The notes below the pieces were generated by a model. That model ran no database searches, had not been told where the DNA came from, and saw nothing but the letters and a program-made list of their open reading frames with translations. A DNA stretch of 64,000 nt, from positions 6,882,001-6,946,000 of the forward strand of contig JANTQA010000023.1 in assembly GCA_027625915.1 (NCBI GenBank). The letters run 5' to 3'. Within the stretch, counting starts at the first letter, position 1, and each line of letters opens with the position of its first letter. Below, piece by piece: positions 10,435 to 20,045 of the stretch. Source of the DNA: Anaeramoeba flamelloides (taxonomy: Eukaryota; Metamonada; Anaeramoebidae). Position numbers and translations under genes: made by a program.

Positions 10435-11668
10435 GATTTAAAAAAGGATTTTTATATTTTCAGAAAAATCAGTGTTGTTTCCAATTTGGATGCATTTGTA
10501 TTATTATAATTCTTTGGAACATTTTAGCTGTGTGGAATATTTTGAATTTTAGTTTAGATTGAAAATTAGAATTTCAAATAGAATTCAAATTCATAAAATT
10601 AAAACCAAAATTTAAGCATATTCAATCTTTTAAATTTTTAATATTTTAAAACAAACTAAACAAAATTAAAAAGAAAAATTCTAATAAAAAAAAATAATAG
10701 ATATTATCAAATAACTGATTTTTATACTAACAGTTCTTTTTTATCCTCTTGATATTTGAAAAAGTATATTGATTGGTCTTTAAGTTTCAAGAAATTTAAA
10801 TCAATATTAGTTAATAAAATACAAGATCAATTTTTTTAGATCTTCAAAGATTCAATATTAGATTTATTTTTATTGTATTTTTAAAATAAGATTAAAATTT
10901 TAAGGTTATTTGTTCATATATACTCTCAGAAATTACCATAAGTGAAATTTTCTTGAAAAATAAAAATTTTTTGCAAATTTTACAATTTCAGATTTTTGAA
11001 ATTTGATCGAAAAACCCAAACAAAAAAGAATCAGATCTTTTGAATAAAAATTTTAAATGGGAAAAATGAAATATTTTAAAAATGATTATTCATTTCTCTA
11101 AAGTCTATAAATGGGTTTGCGCATATTGGGTTTAATTGTGTTCTTATTTAAATAATTACTCCATTAAATTCATGGAAAAAAATAAATAATAGTTACTCAC
11201 CCCTTAAGAAAATATTGTATAATCCATTTTATAAAAAAGTAAAAAATCTTTCAAAATACAAACCCTTCAGAATTCAAAGTATAGAAATCTCACATTTTGA
11301 TATGATAATAGATTTTCTGAAAATTTCAAAGTTAATCTTTTTTTCAGATACATCAATTGAAAAATTTTTTTTAGTAATGTTTTTTAAATTTTTTTGTTCT
11401 AAAAGTTGGAAAATAAGAAAATTTTCAGAACAACCAATTCTTAAGAATGTAAACTTTGAAAATTATAAAATTTTTTTGTTCCAAATATTTATTTTGATTG
11501 AAAAAATAATTCCAAAAGATTGAAAAAAAATCAAAAAAATAAATTATTTGTAGATTTAATTTCTCGTTCAGAGATAATCGATAAGAAAAGTTTTTACACT
11601 TTTACTAAGAGAACAACAATTAAGTATCAAAAAAAGTTAAAAGAGAGGCAAAAAAAAACAATAAAAAA
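10435..11668. other. AT-rich spacer, no gene supported
   Basis: A 102-codon plus-strand frame at 11215-11523 begins without ATG and is F/I/K-rich with no motif, so it is not called. Confidence 0.45.
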
Positions 11669-11669
11669 A
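11662..11669 (-). terminator. Pol III T-run after tRNA-Lys
   Basis: Seven consecutive T (minus strand, 11669 down to 11663) directly follow the acceptor stem, and another T-run follows a few bases on. This fits RNA polymerase III termination. Confidence 0.75.
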
Positions 11670-11741
11670 GCTCCGCGCGGGGCTCGAACCCGCGACATTC
11701 AGGTTAAAAGCCTGACGCTCTGCCGACTGAGCTAGCGAAGC
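11669..11741 (-). tRNA. tRNA-Lys (UUU)
   Basis: On the minus strand the sequence folds into a complete cloverleaf: acceptor stem GCTTCGC/GCGGAGC with one G-U pair, D stem GCTC/GAGC, anticodon stem TCAGG/CCTGA with loop CTTTTAA (anticodon UUU, Lys), 5-nt variable loop, T stem GCGGG/CCCGC with loop TTCGAGC. Box A (TAGCTCAGTCGG) and box B (GGTTCGAGCCC) are present, there is no intron, and CCA is not encoded. A run of seven T starts with the discriminator base and gives a Pol III terminator. The discriminator reads as U, where eukaryotic tRNA-Lys usually has G. Confidence 0.95.
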
Positions 11742-12007
11742 ACGTACATTTTTTAGTTGATTTTCTAATTCATCCAATATGAAAAATGATAATTTTTTTA
11801 TTATTCTAAATCCTTCTTTTTTTCCAACACAAAACTGAAACACAATAAACCTTTCAAACTTCACTCACCAAATCAAATTTACAAACATTATACTAATTAT
11901 AATCTCAAACATTATCATTAACAGATACTTAATTTCTCAATATCATCGAAAAACAGACAATATAATTAACATAAATTGATAAAAACAAATAAAATAAAAA
12001 CTTATTA

Positions 12008-12410
12008 TTTTGGAAAAACAGTGAAACACTGTTATTAATTGGGAACATTACTGAAAACAAAAAATAAAATCAATAAAAAGAAGAAACCAATAAACTTCAA
12101 ATAATAACCCATTATATTATTTTCAATCAACCCAACAAATACAATTTAAATCTACGTGATTTATAGAAATTATTGGTGTGGTTTTGAAGATCTCAAAAAT
12201 AGTCAATTTTTTCAACAAATTTTTAATAATTGATAAATCAAAGAAAAACCCAGACTAAAAGATAGTATTTAAAAAACTGTTATTGTGGTGAATACTTCAT
12301 TTTGTCTTTTTTTTTTATTTTATTCATTTTTTCATTGATCTTACTTTGAATTCTCAGTAATGTTCCCAATTAAAAACCTTGTTTCACTTTTTTTCCATGT
12401 TTCACTTTTT
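12008..12410. repeat. Foldback element FB5 (about 400 bp)
   Basis: The left end ACAGTGAAACACTGTTATTA, then TTGGGAACATTACTG, pairs with CAGTAATGTTCCCAA, then GTTTCACTTTTTTTCC, at the right. A partial copy lies at 34870-35035. Non-coding. Confidence 0.65.
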
Positions 12411-13790
12411 TTCCACAACAGTTATTATCAATCTCAAAATAAAATACATCCACAAAGACAACCAACTATATTAAATTGAAAAAATAATATATAATCGACA
12501 CTATGATATGACAAAGTATCAACTCAAGTAATTTTCCTCTATTTTCAACAAAAAAAATAATTCTAAAGTTTTTTCATTTTTTTTCTCCTTTTCACAAAAT
12601 AAGGGCAATTTTTCATTAAGAATATCCCAAAAAAGAACATATTTTTCAGAATTCTAAAATAATTCAGAGCTTTTTAATAATATTTGTAATCAAATAAAAG
12701 GAATAAAAATTTCCTTCCTCTTTATAAGAAATGATTTTATAAATCATGTAACATTAAGAAACAAAGCTTTTATAAATTAGTTTAAATTTATAGATATGTA
12801 TTTTAGAATTGGATCATTGACCATTATTTTAATTCTTTTCTTCTTCTCATTTTGGAAAAGCTAAATGAAAATGTTGTTGCTTCTATTTTCAAAATAGGGG
12901 TAAGTTTAATTTTGTAACAGTTGATAACTCAATTTATTAATTTATGGGAGTAGCCACTCCATAAAAACAACCATATAATGAAAATATATAATAGTTTATT
13001 CATAAAGTGTATTCGTGTTCTTAAGTTATAGATATTAAAAATAAAAATCTAATAAATATAAAAGTTTAATTTTACTAATATCGACAATTAAAATTGTAAA
13101 AAAATTACAAAAACCAAAAAATAAATAATTTTTAAAAATTTACTTAATTTTTCCTAGAGATTATTTTTTGAGATATAAGACTATAACACTTTCACTTTGT
13201 ATTTTCAGATTATATTTATATAATAACTAGTAATTATTTGATTTTAACCATTTCCACAAATATTCTCCAAAAACATATATTAAGGAGATCTCAAAAAAAA
13301 CATTATAATTATAATAATTATTTGTTTTCAAAATTCTATTTTAGAAAAGAGAATTACAGGTTTCATTGGTATTTCTTCAATAATTTTTTATTTAATAATT
13401 TCACATTTTTTAATGAGCTACTCATTTTATTTGTTGATATAATTTAAATATTAATAAACAATTTTTTTATAAATGAATTGATTTTTTTTTTTTTCCTTTC
13501 TAAATTTTTAGGTTGATTATTTATAATTCATAAAATAATAAATCACATTTATTTTACTCTTACAAAATCACTGAACTAATTTTATAGATAATTCTTTATA
13601 AATGTCATAAATAAAAATCAATTATTATTTTGGAACTTATAAACAATTATTGGATTAAATGAAACTTTTTTTAAAAAAGTTACTTGATTTTAATTCACCA
13701 ATTTTACAAAATATATCTGAATAATAAAATCAAAAAATAAATTGTTCATTTTTTTGTTTTTTATTTTTTAACAGAGTAGTTGTTAATTCC
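12411..13790. other. AT-rich spacer, no gene seen
   Basis: Only short hydrophobic frames without motifs. A small palindromic block GGGAGTAGCCACTCC near 12946 resembles the GTAGCCACCC block inside the hairpin at 40309-40416 and may be an element end. Confidence 0.4.
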
Positions 13791-13975
13791 TCTTTTTTGC
13801 CGTTATATTTTCCATGATTTATAAGAATTGAGTAAAATCATAGATTTTTCTCTATTCTTTTGAATTCTGGAAAAGCCCTTTTAGGTTTTCTTGAGTTTTC
13901 TCTTAATAGAGAAAAATCAAATTTTTTCCATAATTCTTTTTTATTCTGGAAAAGCTAGTCCCTCTTGTTTATCTG
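13791..13975. repeat. Hairpin modules of the CTAGG mosaic family
   Basis: An imperfect hairpin: AAGAATTGAGTAAAATCAT pairs with the following CTCTATTCTTTTGAATTC. It is followed by TTAGGTTTTCTTGAGTTTTC and a second half-hairpin ending GGAAAAGCTAG. Same module as 51204-51280. Confidence 0.55.
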
Positions 13976-14484
13976 AATTCCAAAATTTGTATTTTGAAAT
14001 TTTAATAAAGACTCAAAAATTATTCTATTACCCACTAGTGATAATAAATATATTGAGTCTTTTTTATCATAATATTAAAAATATTTTTTTTTTTTAATAT
14101 ATTAGATATATTAATTTTTTTTAATTCAGATATCCAAATTTTATGATTATTTTCAAAGGATTGGCAGTTCCAGAAATTTTTCGTTTATTATTCTTGAAGA
14201 AGTATAAATTACACTCTAGTTGCCCTTAGAATTAAATTACCTTTCGGAAATTTAAGAATAAAATCATATATATCAAGATTATTAATTAAAGGAAATAAAT
14301 TCAAAATCTCACAGTTTAAAATTATTCCATTAATATTTAATTCTTTTAATTATTTTTGAATAATTAATCTATTTATTTCATAGAAAAGCATAGAACCACA
14401 AAATATGATCAATATTTTTAAATAAATTTCTTTTGAGATTACTTTGAATATAAAATACAAAATTTCCTTGATTTTTATTGATTA

Positions 14485-14625
14485 AATAGTAATAACTTAA
14501 CAACCTTTCATAAATTGTGACACACTTGAAATAATAAATTGAAAAAAAAAATATCCTTTCGTATTCAAGAACAATTAATAACTAAATCTGATTTGTAATT
14601 TATTTTTGAATCATTCTAAACATAT
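14485..14625 (+). repeat. Dispersed repeat R7, copy within the LINE region
   Basis: Matches 2408-2585 (GAAATAATAAA, TATTCAAGAACAATTAA). It separates two pieces of the decayed LINE. Confidence 0.5.
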
Positions 14626-16475
14626 AAAAAAATGATATTTTAAAAATTACAAAACAATAAAACCAAAAACTAGTAAAAAAAATGAATCACAATTTTTAAA
14701 ATGAGCCTATACAAAGATTTTTTATTACTGAACTTTCATTAACAAAAGTTTAACACAAAATTTTTTTCAAAGAATTAAATCCATTTTAAAAGACATTATA
14801 TAGTCTCAATTTTTTTAGTGACTATTTCTCTTTCGAAAGAGATCTTTTTTTTCGATATGATCTTTTGCAAAAAAAAAAGAAAGTATCAAAAAAAATCAAA
14901 AAAAAATTTTATAAAAAAAAAACAAAAAGGAAAAAGAAAAACAAAAAAAAAACCAAAAATTTGAAAAAGTAAAACAAAAATTTTCAAAATATGAAAAAAT
15001 GCTTCTGATCCAAAAATTTCAAAATATTTTTTTGATAAGAATACTGGAATAAAGCTCAAAAAAACTTCCATTAACATTCTAAAGTGTGTTAAAAATTTTT
15101 GAAATCTAGTTTATTTAAGCAGTTAGTAAATGTTCTGATTTTTATAATTGTTGAGCGTCAGGGATAAATTAAATATTTTTGAGTTTTAATTAAATATTTT
15201 TGATATTTCATTATTATAAATTTATTTGGGCGAGTTTTTTTAAGTACTGAGAATGCCTAGAGTATCCTAGGTATGCCAGAATTAAAAAAAAATGGGGAAA
15301 ATCAATAATTTTACTCAATTTTTTTTTAATTCTCAAAAAATTAATCGCTTTTTTTTTAATTAAATTAATAAACCGAAATTTAGAAAATATTTTTTATTTC
15401 TAAAATTAAAAAAACTCAAGTACACTTCCAACTTGGAGTATTAAGTAACTCATTAATTGTACTTATATATTTCTTTTTTTATTTCGATAATATCGTTTGA
15501 ATTCCAATTGATTTTATTATTTATTTGTAGATTAAATTTTCTTAAAATTTCGAAATTAGATAGAGTAATATTTTATAATTTATTTTTGATTTAATATTTT
15601 TTATTGATTGTTTTCAAATTTTTAATTTCAAATTCTGTTTTTTCAAATAAGAATTTATGTATTTCTGTTTATTGTACAATTACCTTAAGGTATTTCTAAA
15701 AATAGGGGTATTTTTTTTTAACATTTCATAAAAAATCAAATTTATTAGTGAAATTATTGACTAATTTTCAATTCCAATATGATTTTAATATTAATACTAA
15801 TTGAATCAATGACTTAGGTATTTATTTCAAAATATTTTCTTTGAAATATTCACCCAAAAAAGAAGAAAAAAAAATAACGACGGTTTTTGGTGAAAACAAT
15901 TTACCGCAAATTTCAATAAAAAACTGGAAATGGGGAAAGTGTAAAAATGATTTCTTAAAGAATAATATCTAGTAATATATATTGAATTCTATTTGATATT
16001 TTGTTGAGATTGAACAAGTCATGAAAACAATTTCTTTAATCGAAAAGAAAATAAATAAATACCAATTTCAACACAAAAAAACATGAAGTAAAATCGAGAT
16101 CAGAAAATTAAATATATTTTATTTATGCAATACAATACTAAAAAAACAAATTAAATTATTCTCAAGAATCGATAAATGGTAGTTTACGATTTTATGTATT
16201 TGAATTATTTTTTGAATATTGGATTTAAAAAATATTTTAGATAATTTTGTCCTAATTGATTGAAAATCGCTTAATAGGTGAAATAATCCAAGAATTTAAA
16301 TAATTTAAATTTTTTATATCATAATTATATATTTCTAACCATATGTAAATTGACTCATTCTCAAAGATTTAAATAATCAAATCTTTATACTATTGTTAAT
16401 AGAATAGTTATTTAATAATTGTTTACATGTTGTTATATATTTCTTTAGCTTTTGTTAAATTTTCACTAAACTATA

Positions 16476-17185
16476 TTCCAAAAATTCGGGCACATCTTAA
16501 ACATTTGAAAGAATAACAATACATAACTTTAAATTCCATTTAAAAAGAATTTGGAGTTTTTAAAAACATTTTACTTATTTATCTTTTTTTTTGTTTTCAT
16601 TTCCGTTTTTCCAGTTAGGTAATCTGTTTGGTTAGATCTGGAATTTTTTTCAAGGGTTGATAGAACGTTAGTGTTGAGTTTGTTAAATTGGAAAAGCACA
16701 TACAATTGGTTGATAGTAACTCATAATTCGATTGATCAACAATTATTTGTGACATTTCAACAAATTTACCAATACATTTTTTGTTCTGCTTGTTTCATTA
16801 TTTTGAACATAATAATTTTTATTTTTTAATTTTATATTTTTTTCTATTATTTAGATAAAAATGATTATTTATTAAAACATCAATATTTAGTAACTTAAAT
16901 TTGGTTTTTTAAAGTCAGTTTCAAATTTAAGGCACAAACTTTCAACGAAATTTAAGGCACAAAAAAATCCCAAATTAAGGCACAAAATTTGGAATTTTAA
17001 TTTATACAAATTATTTTACTAGAATCTGAATTTTGTTCCTTAATTTGAGATTTTGATTGTGCCTTAAATTTCGTTGAAATTTTGTGCCTTAAAAGTGGAA
17101 CTGACTGTATTAGGATTGGAAAAATACAATAAATTGGTTTTTTTTTTGCTTATTTTTGATTTTCAGTGTGTCTAAATTTTTGGAA
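16476..17185 (+). mobile_element. Element R2 (about 510 bp) with a TA-MITE inside
   Basis: Terminal inverted repeats TTCCAAAAATTCGGGCACA and GTGTGTCTAAATTTTTGGAA. Without the MITE plus one TA it is 512 bp, matching the 509-bp copy at 49956-50464 (minus). A third copy is at 60091-60755. Non-coding, presumably a non-autonomous DNA transposon inserted in the LINE. Confidence 0.75.
16912..17107. mobile_element. TA-MITE copy c (inside R2)
   Basis: 196-bp palindrome flanked by TA (16910-16911 and 17108-17109). The first terminal base is A instead of C. The corresponding site in the R2 copy at 49956-50464 is empty and holds a single TA, which proves the insertion boundary. Confidence 0.88.
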
Positions 17186-17662
17186 AGTTGTTTACACATG
17201 TATTTTATCTAAATAAATACACAAATATTAAATTTTTTTAAAATCTTTCAATATACTGTTTTGTCTTTATTAGGTTTAAATCCAAATTTAATAATAATTA
17301 CTTATATTGAATTTAATTTCTTATTTCATTAGATTTTGATTTCCTTTAATAATTAAGATTAAATATCGACAAACATTTGGCAAAGACCTGTTAATGGTAT
17401 TATTTTTGGTATTAGATAAAGTATAAAATTAGAGCAAATAAAATAGAATAAGGAGTATCCTTGCAATATACTAATTCCTTCTCCTTGATAATATTTTAAT
17501 AAAAAAATTTTAATAATTTTATTTAAAATAAATTTTTTTTTTGTTTTTCAATTTAAACCTAAAAATAATATAATCTAAAAAAAACAAAAAACTTTTTCTA
17601 TTACTTTTCCAATCTTTAAAATTCAATTTTTGTGAATTTTTTAAAATACTAGATTCATAATA

Positions 17663-17856
17663 CAGTCAGTTTCACTTTTAAGGCACAAACTTCAACGAAA
17701 TTTAAGGCACAAAAAAAATCTCAAATTAAGGCACAAAATTCAAATTCTAGGAAAAATAAATCGTAAAAAAAAAATCCTAATTTTGTGCCTTAATTTGAGA
17801 TTTTTTTGTGCCTTAAATTTGGTTGAAATTTTATGCCTTTAAAGTGGAACTGACTG
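17663..17856. mobile_element. TA-MITE copy d
   Basis: 194-bp palindrome with ends CAGTCAGTTTCACTTTTAAG and complement, flanked by TA (17661-17662 and 17857-17858). Confidence 0.88.
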
Positions 17857-17954
17857 TATCCAATCAATTCAAACAACAAGAATATAAAATTATCATTATC
17901 CAAACTCTTGTAACCCTCAATAAAATTCTCTTGTTTTTCAAAATGAGGTATATC

Positions 17955-18115
17955 AACTTAGTTTATCAAAAAATTACTCGAGTATTCTATTGAAACACCT
18001 TACTTTGATGAACTTTAGATAGGTTTGTTACTTGGTTCATAAAAAAATTGGTTATTTATAAAAAGGATTTGATTAAAAATATTTACAATTACACAAAAAT
18101 TTTATTTCTCTTATT
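17955..18115 (-). repeat. Fragment of foldback family FB6
   Basis: Contains the FB6 terminus TTATTTATAAAAAGGATTTG and an adjacent GTATTCTATTGAAACACC block. It is inverted relative to 39725-39800 and matches 57160-57230. Confidence 0.5.
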
Positions 18116-18498
18116 CACAATTAAAAATCTTGTAAGGTATTTTTTTTTCACTGTTATATGAAAATTTTTTTCTACAGGTGCTTTGAAGACTAAAAAACTA
18201 CATAATATAACATTGAAAAAATTTGTTTTTACATCTTCTTTTAAAATATTAGAAAAATTGAAAATTTTGACTTTATAGTTGCTACTCCCTTATGGAATAT
18301 GTCTTATAAATTCATTATGATGGGACTCTGGGTTAAAATGCTGGAGAATTACATAATACAATTCTTGAGATGTTGTAGAAATCTTAAATTTTCGAATTTT
18401 TAAGAATTAAAGGATATAATTCTCCAACACCTTAACACGTAGACCCATAATCTTGATTTTCCATAATCCTTCAAATTAAAAAAAAAATTATGGCATTC
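18116..18498. other. Spacer with no gene
   Basis: AT-rich. A GTTGCTACTCCCTTA block near 18281 resembles element-end sequences seen at 9854 and 30349, but no partner end was found. Confidence 0.4.
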
Positions 18499-18945
18499 CT
18501 GTTGTCAAAATAAAGTATGTCAAAAAAATTAAAATCCCTGTTTCAAAATAAAAAAGGTGTTTTTTTGTTATAGAAGACCTTTACATTAACCGAGCAAAGA
18601 AACTGATAATAAATCATTAATAAATATGGTATTGGTTTCTTAAAGTTCTATTATTTAAAAAGAAATTCTAAAAATAAAGGATCAAATTACATAATTTATT
18701 TCAAAAAATAGATTTAATTTTTTTAGAAAATTTCACTGATAAAAAAAACTTAAAAAATTCAAAAAAATTGAGAATTTACACTAAAATTTTGAACAAATTA
18801 CATTCCAAATTTAAAATTTTGTTTTCAACAACAAGGGATTGACCTTCAAAATTTATTTGAACTAAGTTATACTTTTGGGTAGTCGATTTAAATCTTACAT
18901 TGATACAAGAAGAAAAAAAAGTATTATTATTTTGATCACTATAAT
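18499..18945 (+). repeat. Element FB4, nearly complete copy
   Basis: Shares with 33704-34680 and 39190-40890 the left end TGTTGTCAAAATAAAGTATG, the middle GGTTTCTTAAAGTTCTATTA, and the right end ATTATTTTGATCAC. The two ends are inverted versions of each other in better copies, so this is a TIR element. Confidence 0.6.
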
Positions 18946-19034
18946 TTAGAGGTTTATTTCACGATTGTTTTATTAAACAGTGTATATTGAAGGAATACTA
19001 CAATCTAACACGATTTTGTTAAATTGAAAAGATA

Positions 19035-19210
19035 AGGTGAAAGCAATTGGTATTTAAATAATAAAGGGAAAAACTTTCACTTCATTTTCAATTAACTTTT
19101 TCAAACAAACTAAAGAATTTAAATTACAACCTACTTTCTTGAAAATTCTTGTGAAAAAAGCAAATATAATGAATATTAAGTGAAGAAGGTTTCTCAAATA
19201 TCAAGCCAAT
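19035..19210. repeat. Foldback element FB7, diverged copy
   Basis: TTTCACTTCATTTTCAATT on the left and AATATTAAGTGAAGAAGG on the right form the arms. Same family as 2871-3045. Confidence 0.45.
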
Positions 19211-20045
19211 ACTATAAAAAAAGTACTTTTCATTTATCAAAAGATAAATAATTCTATTTAATATTTCTGAAAGAAAAAAAAAAATCCAAACTTTGGCACA
19301 TACAGAGAAGAGTTACAATTTCTCAAAACTATTAAAATATAGTGGTGTAAATAACCGTGTTTTTTATTTTAACCCATTACTAAAATTTAATACATGCAAA
19401 AAATATTGGCTGAATCTAGAAATAAAAGAAACAAATCAATGGGGTGGCAAAAATATATAAACAAGAAATAGGGTTCTTTAAATAAATTTTAAAAAAGAAT
19501 GAAGAAGATATGGAAAGATTAAAATGTAATTTTTTGACTGAAAAATGAGCAAAAGTTCATTTTTTGTATTGTAAAAAAAAAATCATTTAATCTCAGAAAT
19601 TTTGTATTTGATGAAATTTTTGAAACAAAAGCATTTAATATTATTGAGTCATTTCGACTAATCAAGATCTAACCTCTAAAGTCAATTTTAATCTGAACCA
19701 AGAATATATATGTGTATCTTCCTATCTTCAAATACCCAAGTCTGAAAAAAACAAAAAATTTAAATTTTAGTAATGGGTTAAAGGTTGTCAACACGGATTT
19801 TTACACCAATAGCTTCAAAAAATCTCAAGACTTTTACAAACTTTCAGTCTTTCCACACTTTCAGACAATGTACAAACCTTTCATAGACTTTTAAACACTT
19901 TTAAAAATGATCTTTGTTCTCAAACTGAAAAGCAGTCTAAAAGTGAAGTAAGAAAAAAACAAACATTTTTTTCATTGTTAATTATCAGTGGCCACAACAC
20001 TTTTCAATAAGCAAAAAACAATCACAAGTAATAAACCCTAAAGAG
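19211..20045. other. Upstream region of the RhoBTB gene
   Basis: No repeat or gene recognised. A string of short ACTTTCA/ACTTTTA motifs lies at 19826-19900, and similar strings occur near 4105 and 41040. Their meaning is unknown. Confidence 0.35.

Larger units (their letters stand above)
14190..17480 (-). mobile_element. Decayed LINE copy, broken up by later insertions
   Basis: Minus-strand LINE pieces in order: reverse transcriptase part 17262-17480 (still alignable to the ILQGDPLSP...FADD segment at 54540-54770), 16265-16470, 15430-15720, 15100-15235, and the 3' end 14190-14460 with the hairpin GTATAAATTACAC and A-rich tail. The pieces are collinear with 53142-54790. Between them lie an R2 element (16476-17185) carrying a TA-MITE, an R7 copy, and other AT-rich sequence. 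Many stops in every frame; no functional product. Confidence 0.7.

Noticed and set aside
11215-11523. 102-codon plus-strand frame
   Set aside because: Phe/Ile/Lys-rich, no ATG at its start, no motif: expected from AT-rich noise.
11637-11864. Minus-strand frame over the tRNA
   Set aside because: It is the tRNA gene read as protein (LAQSAERQAFNLNVAGSSPAR is a common tRNA artefact).
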